Made by a program: the position numbers and the translations under genes. From Nocardia sp. CY41 (GTDB lineage: Bacteria > Actinomycetota > Actinomycetes > Mycobacteriales > Mycobacteriaceae), in NCBI RefSeq assembly GCF_009829325.1, contig NZ_VUOS01000006.1:338754-402753 (forward strand): a stretch of 64,000 nucleotides of DNA, in the 5' to 3' direction. Under the pieces are notes generated by a model. That model made no database searches. It saw only the letters and a list, made by a program, of their open reading frames with translations, and was not told where the DNA came from. Shown one piece after another: positions 32,112 through 39,347 of the stretch (its first letter is position 1; every line of letters begins with the position of its first letter).

Positions 32112-33244
32112 TCTACATACCGCACGGGTGGCTCATCGCGGCATTCACCGTGGCCATGATCTGGAAAGCGAATCAGTATCGCCGCAACAAGGACGTCGCT
32201 CTGCTCGCGGTGGTCGGGGCGTTCTTCTTCCTCGCGTCGGGATATTCCTTCGGAGAGTACGTCCAGGATCGCTCGGACCCGTGGTTGCTGACCGCGATGG
32301 AATACGAGTTCATCGGCACCGTGCTGCTGGTGGGCGGCAAGGTCTGCATCGTCGCGTTCTTCGTGCTGGCCGCGCGGCACACCGCGCAGACGAAGAAGAT
32401 CCTGCTCGCCATCGCCGTTCCGCTGCTCGCCTCCATCGCCGTGCTGGCGGTATGTGCTGTCGCCGCGGGCCCGGACGCGAAGCCCTATGGGTTCACCGAC
32501 CCTGCCGTGGTCGGTTTCTCGCTGGGGGAGAAAGTGATCACCGTGCCGATCGGGGTATTGATCGTTTTCTATTGCGTCGCATACCTGCGCCTGCTGTCGG
32601 GGACGCCTGCGCACGGGATCATGCTGGCAGTGATAGGCGCGGTGCTGATGCTCGCCGCCACCGTGGCGTTCACGATTCAGCTCGGGTATTACGCCGCATC
32701 GGCGAAGCCGCCGCGAGCGCTCGTCGTGCTCGGTCGATGGGAGGTCTATCTGGGGCAGTTCATCTTCCTTCTGGGTGTGTCGTGGTATGGCTTGGTGATG
32801 CGGATCCGAGCCGTGGTCGTCGGCCTCGGGGCGCTGCGTGACGTTCTGCTGCTCTGGCGGCTGTGGCGTTTCGCGGTCGGCGTGATCACCCGGTTCCTTC
32901 CGGAACGGCCGAACCCCGGTTTCCGTCTCCGGCAACCGTTGGCGGCCGTCCTGGAACGGCGTCAAGCGATGATGGTCGACATCCGCGATGCCCTGATGCT
33001 GCTCAGTCCCCAGGTCGACCCGACATCCACCGCCACTCTGTCGGGGTACGCGCGCGAACTGCAGCGCGTCGCCACGGCCAATCGCGAGCGGCCGGTGTTG
33101 TACGGCGAGCCGCACCGCGCGGCCGTGGACAAGGCTGATACGTTCGACGCCGACCGTAAACTGCTCGTGGCCTTGGCGGCCAGCCTGGGGGAGGACATGA
33201 TTCGGGTGCGTCGTCGATGGTTCCGCCCCGCCGCGAAGGTGTGA
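32108..33244 (+). CDS. Multi-pass membrane protein (MAB_1171c/DUF6545-like)
   Basis: 378 aa. Residues 1-250 hold seven probable transmembrane helices (HGWLIAAFTVAMIWKAN, VALLAVVGAFFFLASGYSF, TVLLVGGKVCIVAFFVLAAR, ILLAIAVPLLASIAVLAVCAVAAG, VITVPIGVLIVFYCVAYLRLL, GIMLAVIGAVLMLAATVAFTIQLGYY, LGQFIFLLGVSWYGLVM). The ~130-residue cytosolic tail holds LWRLWRFAVGVITRFLPERPNPGFRLRQPLAAVLERRQAMMVDIRDALMLL. The order resembles actinobacterial proteins annotated as MAB_1171c-family putative transporters, commonly encoded beside ImmA-like peptidases as far as I recall. GTG 32108 is coupled to the peptidase stop. Confidence 0.75.
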   Translation: MIYIPHGWLIAAFTVAMIWKANQYRRNKDVALLAVVGAFFFLASGYSFGEYVQDRSDPWLLTAMEYEFIGTVLLVGGKVCIVAFFVLAARHTAQTKKILLAIAVPLLASIAVLAVCAVAAGPDAKPYGFTDPAVVGFSLGEKVITVPIGVLIVFYCVAYLRLLSGTPAHGIMLAVIGAVLMLAATVAFTIQLGYYAASAKPPRALVVLGRWEVYLGQFIFLLGVSWYGLVMRIRAVVVGLGALRDVLLLWRLWRFAVGVITRFLPERPNPGFRLRQPLAAVLERRQAMMVDIRDALMLLSPQVDPTSTATLSGYARELQRVATANRERPVLYGEPHRAAVDKADTFDADRKLLVALAASLGEDMIRVRRRWFRPAAKV

Positions 33245-33248
33245 GCTG

Positions 33249-34238
33249 ATGTTTCGAGCAGAAGTCGTCGGATGCGGTATCGGAGGGGCATGTGCCGCCC
33301 TCGCGATGGCGAAAGTGGGTGCCACGGTCCAGGTCTACGAGAGCGCGGAGCGCACGGCCGAAGTGGGCGGATGGGTCACGCTCGGCCCCGCCGCATCGAC
33401 CGCGCTGGACCAGATCGGACTGGGGGAGCGAGTCAGGGCGGTCGGCTTCCCGGTGGTCAGCGTCAGCACCGTCGACACGGTCACCGGGCGGGCGGGCTCC
33501 TTCGCGCGTACCGAGCCCGGTCATCGCTGGTCCAGTACCCACGTGTGGCGCAGAGATCTCCTGGCCGTATTGCGCGAAGGCTTGGACCGAGCCGATATTC
33601 CCTGCGCATACGGAACCCGGGCCGAGCCCGGCGAACGCACGGGTGATCTGCTGGTCGGCGCGGACGGCGCGCGTTCGGCTATCCGGCGCATGCTCGGTGA
33701 TCGCCGCGAGCCCACCTACACCGGCCAACTGATCCGGTACGGGCACTTCCCGGCTCCGGTGCGCGGGCTGCCGACGAACGTGCTGCACTTCTGGTCGCAT
33801 CCGGACGGAGTGGTGGGGTATGTGGGGGACGATCGCGACGGATCGTTCTGGTTCAGCAGACGAAACGTCGCTTCCGCGGCCGCAGCGATCGATCCCGATG
33901 TGTTCCTCGAGGCGCTGCGCCTCACGCCGGTGCTGGACGTGCTGGAGCGTTCCGAGGTGAGCGCACCCATCGCGCTGTACGAACTCGAACCCGAGGGAAG
34001 CTGGCACAACGCGGACACCGTGCTGATCGGCGATGCGGCGCATGCTGTTTCACCGGCGGCGGGACGGGGGGCGACTGCTGCCGTCGAGGACGCGATCGTC
34101 TTGGCGAAGACCCTGCGTGGGGCGGATTCCATCGCCCTGGCACTGGAGTCCTACACGAAAGTCCGTCGCCCCATAGCGCAAGCGACCTATCGGCCGGGGT
34201 CCGCTCCGCGCGTCTCGGCGGCGGACCTGCGGCTGTGA
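33249..34238 (+). CDS. FAD-dependent monooxygenase-like oxidoreductase (short)
   Basis: 329 aa. FAD motifs of the PHBH class are present: EVVGCGIGGACAALAMAKVGATVQVYE (GxGxxG), DG motif DLLVGADGARSAIRRML, and GD motif TVLIGDAAHAVSPAAGRGATAAVEDAIVLA. The middle substrate domain is reduced compared with normal ~390-aa monooxygenases. It starts 4 nt after the membrane-protein gene, so it belongs to the same operon as the metallopeptidase. A signalling or toxin-like redox role is possible but unproven. Confidence 0.82.
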   Translation: MFRAEVVGCGIGGACAALAMAKVGATVQVYESAERTAEVGGWVTLGPAASTALDQIGLGERVRAVGFPVVSVSTVDTVTGRAGSFARTEPGHRWSSTHVWRRDLLAVLREGLDRADIPCAYGTRAEPGERTGDLLVGADGARSAIRRMLGDRREPTYTGQLIRYGHFPAPVRGLPTNVLHFWSHPDGVVGYVGDDRDGSFWFSRRNVASAAAAIDPDVFLEALRLTPVLDVLERSEVSAPIALYELEPEGSWHNADTVLIGDAAHAVSPAAGRGATAAVEDAIVLAKTLRGADSIALALESYTKVRRPIAQATYRPGSAPRVSAADLRL

Positions 34239-34254
34239 CCCGAGCGGCAGCCGG

Positions 34255-34788
34255 TCACTCGGATGCCGGAGGTTCCTCGCCCGTGGTCTCCGGCCGGCGG
34301 TAGAGCTCGTGCTGCTGGAGATCACGCAGGATGTTGCCGACTATGGCCCCGAACGTCGACCTGCCGAGTTCGTTCAGTGTGCCGAGTTCGGACAGCCGGA
34401 AGCCGATCGCCTCCACGCCCGCCTCGGAGAGTTCCGCCGCCAGCCGCGATTCCCTACCGGCTTGCTGTGCGGCGGCGCCGTCGAGGAATTCGCGCACGTC
34501 GACGCCCAGCGCCACGGAAATCCCCTCGATGGTGCGGAAACTGGGGTTGCGGACGCGTCCGAGCCGGATATGCGAGACCTGAGCCGGGCTGAGTGGATAG
34601 CCGAGCGCGGTCGAGCGTTCGGCGATGTCCTTGTTGGAGTAGCCCCGTGCATCCCGCTGCTGGGCAGCGGCGATCACCCGATTGAGGTGCCGCGCGATCG
34701 GACCGGCGTCTTCCGTCGGCTCCTCGGCGATGTCCTCTCCGTCCCCAGACACGACCTGTGCCACCAACCTCCTGATTCGGCCCGTCAC
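34255..34788 (-). CDS. XRE-family helix-turn-helix regulator
   Basis: 177 aa. The HTH reads IARHLNRVIAAAQQRDARGYSNKDIAERSTALGYPLSPAQVSHIRLGRVRNPSFRTIEGISVALGVDVREFLDG at residues ~32-105, followed by a helical tail (GVEAIGFRLSELGTLNELGRSTFGAIVGNILRDLQQ). It is convergent with the ImmA/membrane/FAD operon, with only 16 nt between the stops. Its size and single domain suit an ImmA-cleavable repressor. The upstream DNA has a palindrome and two 12-bp direct repeats (34834-34873), a likely autoregulatory site. Confidence 0.8.
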   Translation of the reverse strand: MTGRIRRLVAQVVSGDGEDIAEEPTEDAGPIARHLNRVIAAAQQRDARGYSNKDIAERSTALGYPLSPAQVSHIRLGRVRNPSFRTIEGISVALGVDVREFLDGAAAQQAGRESRLAAELSEAGVEAIGFRLSELGTLNELGRSTFGAIVGNILRDLQQHELYRRPETTGEEPPASE

Positions 34789-34833
34789 CGTGGAAACATG
34801 GTATCCGGCGGTAAAGGATCAGAGCGCATCGGC

Positions 34834-34873
34834 TAGATATCTATCGCTTTACAATCAGATCCTATCGCTCTAC
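34834..34873. promoter_or_regulatory. Repeat cluster upstream of the XRE gene (probable operator)
   Basis: A perfect 10-bp palindrome TAGATATCTA (34834-34843) is followed by two near-identical direct repeats, CTATCGCTTTAC (34841-34852) and CTATCGCTCTAC (34862-34873), 21 bp apart, that is two helical turns. The region is 46-85 nt upstream of the XRE start at 34788 and unusually AT-rich. Confidence 0.55.
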
Positions 34874-34996
34874 GCTCGTATCCGAACCGATTAGGAAGAC
34901 GTCGTCACAAACCGGCTCCGTGTATCGACTGTGGAGGGGATAGCCGATCCACGAAGCCGGGCTTCGAAGAGTGGACCGACGACAATCGGGGAAGTC

Positions 34997-35029
34997 GAAG
35001 GGCAGACGGACGAGCGCCGTCTGCCCTTC
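34997..35029. terminator. Perfect 13-bp hairpin beside the cysNC-end repeat
   Basis: GAAGGGCAGACGG (34997-35009) and CCGTCTGCCCTTC (35017-35029) form a perfect 13-bp stem with a 7-nt loop. It lies directly beyond the copied cysNC 3' end (35035-35102), in the position where the terminator of cysNC would be expected. Confidence 0.7.
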
Positions 35030-35034
35030 GGTGT

Positions 35035-35102
35035 GCGGGCTCAGTCCATTCGGCTCAACCGCGCGATGATCGTCGCCGCCATCGACGCGGGATCGCCGTG
35101 GT
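35035..35102. repeat. 68-bp direct repeat, copy 1 (orphan copy of the cysNC 3' end)
   Basis: Matches 35581-35648 at 65 of 68 positions. On the minus strand it still encodes the last residues of CysNC ([18 protein letters not shown] and stop), but no cysC sequence continues upstream. The second copy is the real gene end. A duplicated gene 3' end beside accessory DNA resembles an attachment-site duplication. Confidence 0.8.
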
Positions 35103-35199
35103 GTGATCGGGGATCCGCTGGCCGACTGTGGGTATCCCCGGCGGCCGGTGGACGCGTTCGCCGTTCCGTGCCGCAGTGGATCGCTGGCATACTGATCAA

Positions 35200-35490
35200 A
35201 TGGCCATGATATGGGGGAACGCCGTTCGATGGGTGTCGGATACTCAGCCGGGCGTCATCGAGGTACAGTTCACCGACGCCGACGGTGTTACGCACAGCTT
35301 GATCGACAAAGTATGGATCTTCGGCCCACCCAACGACTTGGGATCGGACTCGGCCTACCCGGTGCCCGTCGAGATCGGCGTGGACCTCGTCGAACAGATC
35401 GGTGACTCGACGGTGGTCGATCTCAAAGCGGAGCCGCACAACACCGACCGCATCCGATACATCGTTCCGAGCGCGGGTATCGTCCGCTGA
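35200..35490 (+). CDS. Small hypothetical protein inside the direct repeats
   Basis: 96 aa: AMIWGNAVRWVSDTQPGVIEVQFTDADGVTHSLIDKVWIFGPPNDLGSDSAYPVPVEIGVDLVEQIGDSTVVDLKAEPHNTDRIRYIVPSAGIVR. A compact beta-rich single domain with no membrane segment; not recognised. A truncated paralogue remains at 30903-31067, so the family has been copied within this accessory stretch. It is the only gene between the two 68-bp repeats. ATG 35200, with a second ATG at 35206; no strong ribosome site. Confidence 0.65.
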   Translation: MAMIWGNAVRWVSDTQPGVIEVQFTDADGVTHSLIDKVWIFGPPNDLGSDSAYPVPVEIGVDLVEQIGDSTVVDLKAEPHNTDRIRYIVPSAGIVR

Positions 35491-35528
35491 CTGCGATGGC
35501 GCTGTCCTCCTCAGAGCTGACGCGGTAC

Positions 35529-35567
35529 ATCCGGAGAGCGGCGCCCGCATGCTGCTGATCTCCGGAT
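35529..35567 (+). terminator. Inverted repeat after the small gene
   Basis: ATCCGGAGA (35529-35537) pairs with TCTCCGGAT (35559-35567), a perfect 9-bp stem with a 21-nt loop, 38 nt after the stop of the 96-aa gene. A second palindrome, GTCGGCGCCGAC (35569-35580), sits between it and the cysNC-end repeat. Either could stop transcription from both sides. Confidence 0.45.
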
Positions 35568-35580
35568 AGTCGGCGCCGAC

Positions 35581-35648
35581 GCGGGCTCAGTCCATTCGAC
35601 TCAACCGCGCGATGATCGTCGCCGCCATCGACGCCGGGTCGCCGTGGT
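35581..35648. repeat. 68-bp direct repeat, copy 2 (native 3' end of cysNC)
   Basis: Contains the stop codon and last ~19 codons of cysNC plus 6 bp beyond. The orphan copy at 35035-35102 differs at three positions. The 478 bp between the copies carry only the 96-aa gene and two palindromes. Confidence 0.8.
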
Positions 35649-37422
35649 CGGGCCGGAGGATGATCTCGGCTTCGGTCGGCGCTTCGTACGGGTCGTCGAT
35701 ACCGGTGAAACCGCGGATCTCGCCCGCGCGGGCCTTCGCGTACATGCCCTTGGGGTCGCGGGCTTCGCAGACCGCCAGTGGCGTGTCCACGAATACCTCG
35801 AGGAACGGAATGCCCGCCGCCTCATGGGCGGCACGAACGCGATCGCGGTCGGCGCGGTACGGGCTGATCAGCGAAACCACCGCCACCACACCGGCTTCGG
35901 CGAATAGCTTCGCCACTTCGCCGACGCGGCGGACGTTCTCCTCGCGGTCGGCCGCGCTGAACCCGAGATCCGAGTTGAGGCCGTGGCGCAGGTTGTCGCC
36001 GTCGAGGAGGAACGCCGGACGGCCCGCGGCGACCAATCTGCGCTCCAATTCCACTGCGACGGTGGACTTCCCGGAGCCGGACAACCCCGTCAGCCAGACT
36101 GTGAGGCCGCGGGTGGCGCGTTCGTCGCGCTCGACGGCGGTGGAGTGCCAGACCACCCGGGAGGACGGCAGGCTGGGGCCGGTGATCATGCCCGCGGCGA
36201 CGGTGTTGTTCGTCGTATCGTCGACGAGGATGAAGCTCCCGGTGGCACGGTTGCGACGGTACGGGTCGAACAGCAAGGGTTGGCGGGTGCGCAGCTGGAC
36301 ACGGCCGATCTCGTTGAGCGCCAACGACTCCGCGTGCTCGTCGCGGTGCAGGGTGTTCACGTCCAGCCGATAGTCCAGGGAACGCACTTCGGCGGTGGCC
36401 GCGCGCGTGGTGTGCCGGATGGTGTACGTCGCGCCGGGCGTGAGCTGGGTGTCCTCGGCGAACCAGCACACCATCGCGTCCAGATCACGTCCCGCGGTCG
36501 GTCGGTTGTTCGGGCGGCAGATCAGATCGCCACGGGAGATGTCCAGTTCGTCGGCGAGTTGGATGGTGACCGCTTGCGGTGGGAAGGCTTCCGCGACGGG
36601 CGCGCCGCCCGGACCCCAGATCGCCTCCACCGTGGTGGTGAAACCGGATGGCAGCACCGCCACTTCGTCACCCGGCTTGAAGACCCCGCCCGCTACGGTG
36701 CCGGCGTATCCGCGGAAATCCTGCGCGTGGCTGCGCGTGACGTACTGCACCGGAAAACGTGAGTCGATCAGGTTGCGATCGGAGGCGATGTGCACCTCCT
36801 CGAGATGGTGCAGCAGGGGAGTGCCCTCGTACCACGGCATGCTCGCGCCGCGATGCACGATGTTGTCGCCGTGCAGCGCCGACACGGGCACGAAGGTCAG
36901 ATCGGAGACGTCCAATTTGGAGGCCCACCGCGCGAACTCCGCACGGATCTCCTCGAACCGCTCCTGCGACCAATCCACCAAGTCCATCTTGTTCACGCAC
37001 AGCACCAGGTGCGGGATGCCGAGCAGACTGGCCAGGAACGCGTGCCTGCGGGTCTGTTCCACCACGCCCTTGCGGGCGTCCACCAGGATCAGCGCCAGGT
37101 CGGCGGTCGACGCGCCGGTGACCATGTTCCGGGTGTACTGCACGTGCCCCGGGGTGTCGGCGATGATGAATTTCCTTCTCGGCGTGGCGAAATAGCGATG
37201 CGCCACGTCGATGGTGATGCCCTGTTCGCGCTCGGCGCGCAGGCCGTCGGTGAGCAGTGCCAGGTTGGGATAGTCGTCGCCGCGGTCGCGGCTGGTCCGC
37301 TCCACCGCGGCGAGTTGATCGGTGAACAGCGTCTTGGAGTCGAACAGCAGCCTGCCGATCAGCGTGGATTTGCCGTCGTCGACGCTGCCCGCGGTGGCCA
37401 GGCGCAACAGTGTGGTCGTCAT
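35587..37422 (-). CDS. cysNC: CysNC: ATP sulfurylase GTPase subunit fused to APS kinase
   Basis: 611 aa bifunctional enzyme of sulfate activation. Residues 1-~420 are CysN, a translation-factor-like GTPase: G1 [28 protein letters not shown]3 [17 protein letters not shown] and NKMDLVDW. Residues ~430-611 are CysC with P-loop [50 protein letters not shown] and [25 protein letters not shown]. It drives APS formation by GTP hydrolysis and phosphorylates APS to PAPS. ATG 37422 overlaps the cysD stop (TGATG). The gene's 3' end is duplicated at 35035. Confidence 0.95.
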   Translation of the reverse strand: MTTTLLRLATAGSVDDGKSTLIGRLLFDSKTLFTDQLAAVERTSRDRGDDYPNLALLTDGLRAEREQGITIDVAHRYFATPRRKFIIADTPGHVQYTRNMVTGASTADLALILVDARKGVVEQTRRHAFLASLLGIPHLVLCVNKMDLVDWSQERFEEIRAEFARWASKLDVSDLTFVPVSALHGDNIVHRGASMPWYEGTPLLHHLEEVHIASDRNLIDSRFPVQYVTRSHAQDFRGYAGTVAGGVFKPGDEVAVLPSGFTTTVEAIWGPGGAPVAEAFPPQAVTIQLADELDISRGDLICRPNNRPTAGRDLDAMVCWFAEDTQLTPGATYTIRHTTRAATAEVRSLDYRLDVNTLHRDEHAESLALNEIGRVQLRTRQPLLFDPYRRNRATGSFILVDDTTNNTVAAGMITGPSLPSSRVVWHSTAVERDERATRGLTVWLTGLSGSGKSTVAVELERRLVAAGRPAFLLDGDNLRHGLNSDLGFSAADREENVRRVGEVAKLFAEAGVVAVVSLISPYRADRDRVRAAHEAAGIPFLEVFVDTPLAVCEARDPKGMYAKARAGEIRGFTGIDDPYEAPTEAEIILRPDHGDPASMAATIIARLSRMD

Positions 37423-38354
37423 CAGAAGTAGCCTTCGCGTTTGCGGTCTTCCATCCCCGCCTCGGAGATGCGGTCGTCGGCCCGGGTGGCGCCGCGCTCG
37501 GTGACCCGCGCCGCGGCGACCTCGGCGACCACCTCCGCGGGCGTGGCCGCGGTGGACTCCACGCAGCCGGTGCAGGTCGCGTCGCCCACGGTGCGGAAGC
37601 GCACCGTGGCCTCGTACGGCTCCTCGCCGCCGAGCAGCTGGAGAAAACGCGTGTGCGCCAGCAGCATTCCATCGCGCTGCACCACCGGCCTGCGGTGCGC
37701 GTAATACAGCGGCGGCAGTTCGATGTCTTCGGCGGCGATGTAGCTCCAGATGTCCAGCTCGGTCCAGTTCGACAGCGGGAACACCCGGATGTGCTCGCCG
37801 GCCCGGTGCCTGCCGTTGTACAGGTTCCACAGCTCCGGGCGCTGCCTGCGCGGATCCCACTGGCCGTACTCGTCGCGGAAGCTGAACACCCGCTCCTTGG
37901 CGCGGGCCTTCTCCTCGTCGCGGCGGGCGCCGCCGAAGACCGCGTCGAAGGCCCCCTCCTGGATCGAGCGCAGCAGCGTCGTGGTCTGCAACCGGTTGCG
38001 GGAGGCGCGCGGCCCGGTCTCCTCGACCACCCGTCCGGCATCGATGTCGTCCTGCACCCGCCCGACCACCAGGCGCAATCCCAGGCGCGCCACCGTCTCG
38101 TCGCGGTAGGTGATCACCTCGTCGAAATTGTGCCCTGTGTCGATGTGCAACACGGGGAACGGTAGCGGCGCGGGCCAGAAGGCCTTGGTCGCCAAGTGCA
38201 GCATCACCACCGAATCCTTGCCGCCGGAGAACAGCAACACCGGACGCTCGAATGTCGCTGCCACTTCACGGAATATGTGCGCCGACTCGGCCTCGAGCGC
38301 GTCCAGATGGGGCAGCTCGTAGGTGCTCACCGTCGACTTCGCGTACTGGCTCAC
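37422..38354 (-). CDS. cysD: CysD: sulfate adenylyltransferase small subunit
   Basis: 310 aa ATP sulfurylase catalytic subunit: [44 protein letters not shown] with the PP-loop [68 protein letters not shown] and [13 protein letters not shown]. It makes APS from sulfate and ATP together with CysN. A KstR-like box (38365-38378) lies 10 nt before the ATG, inside the end of the iclR gene. The 9-nt gap to iclR suggests one iclR-cysD-cysNC transcript. Confidence 0.95.
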   Translation of the reverse strand: MSQYAKSTVSTYELPHLDALEAESAHIFREVAATFERPVLLFSGGKDSVVMLHLATKAFWPAPLPFPVLHIDTGHNFDEVITYRDETVARLGLRLVVGRVQDDIDAGRVVEETGPRASRNRLQTTTLLRSIQEGAFDAVFGGARRDEEKARAKERVFSFRDEYGQWDPRRQRPELWNLYNGRHRAGEHIRVFPLSNWTELDIWSYIAAEDIELPPLYYAHRRPVVQRDGMLLAHTRFLQLLGGEEPYEATVRFRTVGDATCTGCVESTAATPAEVVAEVAAARVTERGATRADDRISEAGMEDRKREGYF

Positions 38355-38363
38355 ACCGCAAAA

Positions 38364-39263
38364 CTAGAACACGTTTCGGTTGTCGGTCAATGGTCTGCGT
38401 CCGCCCGAGTTCGCCGTCACGGCATCGGCGGCGGCCACCAGCGCGCTCCCGCGGCGGGCGATCTCGGCCCCGGTGACGGAGCGGCCGACGTACATCGTGA
38501 GCACCATGTTCTGCCTGCCGTCGCCGTCGTAAGTCGGCGCGGCGAGCAGGCTCACCGCGTGCTCTTTGCGGGGCCGCAGATCCGCGCCGAGATACACCCG
38601 CTCGCCCAGGCTGGTCACCAGCTCGCCGACCAGTTCGCGCAGCTCGGGAGGTAGATCACGGTCGGCGACGCCGGCCAGCAGCGAGTACAGCCGCCGTCCG
38701 GCGGTGGTCATGCTCTCGACCAGGAATCCTCGCTCGCGGCATTCGGCGACGACCTGGCGCAGGCGCGCTTCGTCCTGGCGCAGCGGCACCGCGGGCGGCT
38801 TGGCCAGCCAGGCGTCGAAGGCCGCGTCGGTGTCCCAGAGCACGTACATCAGGCCGACCGGAGGCGCGAAGTGGTAGGCCGCGCCCACCTTCACCAGGCC
38901 GGGCCCGGTGCTCTCCAGCACCATGATCTGCTCGCCGACGACCGCGGAGGCGGTGCAGGTCGTGTGGTAGCGCGCGGAGAGTTTCTCCAGCTCCACGCGG
39001 GCGAGCGCGGAGATGGCGAAGCTGTCCTGCGCCACCCGGCCCGCCGCGATCAGCGCCGGTCCGAGCCCGTAGGTGCGGGTCTGGGCGTCGCGCATCAGGT
39101 AACCGCCCGCGGTCAGCTCGGTGAGGATGCCCAGGCAGGTGGGTTTGGCCAGGTCGAGTTCGCGGGCGAGCTCGGAGAGCCCGAAGCGTTTCCCACGCTG
39201 TTCGACGAAGAAATCCAGGACCTGCACCACGCGGGCGGTGGGCGCGGAACGACGGCCGACCAT
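38364..39263 (-). CDS. IclR-family transcriptional regulator
   Basis: 299 aa. The N-terminal winged helix is RVVQVLDFFVEQRGKRFGLSELARELDLAKPTCLGILTELTAGGYLMRDAQTRTYGLG, followed by the IclR effector domain (FAISALARVELEKLSARYHTTCTASAVVGEQIMVLEST, PPVGLMYVLWD, and a C-terminal NMVLTMYVGRSVTGAEIARRG). Divergent from the Rv3531c-like operon with 84 nt between starts; that gap holds a KstR box and a 19-bp palindrome. It precedes cysD by 9 nt. Probably a local regulator of the sterol-linked operon, perhaps sensing an acyl-CoA or steroid metabolite. Confidence 0.85.
   Translation of the reverse strand: MVGRRSAPTARVVQVLDFFVEQRGKRFGLSELARELDLAKPTCLGILTELTAGGYLMRDAQTRTYGLGPALIAAGRVAQDSFAISALARVELEKLSARYHTTCTASAVVGEQIMVLESTGPGLVKVGAAYHFAPPVGLMYVLWDTDAAFDAWLAKPPAVPLRQDEARLRQVVAECRERGFLVESMTTAGRRLYSLLAGVADRDLPPELRELVGELVTSLGERVYLGADLRPRKEHAVSLLAAPTYDGDGRQNMVLTMYVGRSVTGAEIARRGSALVAAADAVTANSGGRRPLTDNRNVF
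38365..38378. promoter_or_regulatory. KstR-like box upstream of cysD (one mismatch)
   Basis: TAGAACACGTTTCG fits the KstR consensus TnnAACnnGTTnnA except for the last base. It lies inside the final codons of iclR and ends 11 nt before the cysD ATG. The first 12 bases equal those of the perfect box at 39274. The overlap with coding sequence makes a chance match possible. Confidence 0.4.
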
Positions 39264-39273
39264 TGACCACTCC

Positions 39274-39287
39274 TAGAACACGTTCTA
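39274..39287. promoter_or_regulatory. KstR-type operator (TnnAACnnGTTnnA) in the iclR/sterol-operon divergent region
   Basis: TAGAACACGTTCTA matches the KstR consensus at every fixed position and is a full inverted repeat (TAGAAC/GTTCTA). KstR is the TetR-type repressor of cholesterol catabolism in mycobacteria and rhodococci, released by a steroid-CoA. The site is centrally placed to control both iclR-cysD-cysNC (leftward) and the Rv3531c-3529c-like genes (rightward). Confidence 0.8.
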
Positions 39288-39304
39288 ATCTTTCTCGTAT
39301 CGAA

Positions 39305-39323
39305 ATGTACCAGAGTGGTACAT
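39305..39323. promoter_or_regulatory. 19-bp perfect palindrome, probable IclR operator
   Basis: ATGTACCAGAGTGGTACAT has perfect 8-bp arms around GAG. It lies 18 bp right of the KstR box and 25 nt before the TTG start of the rightward operon. Its size fits an IclR-type site, so the neighbouring IclR protein is the natural candidate. Confidence 0.65.
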
Positions 39324-39347
39324 ATTTGGAACACCGGAGAGAGCCTC

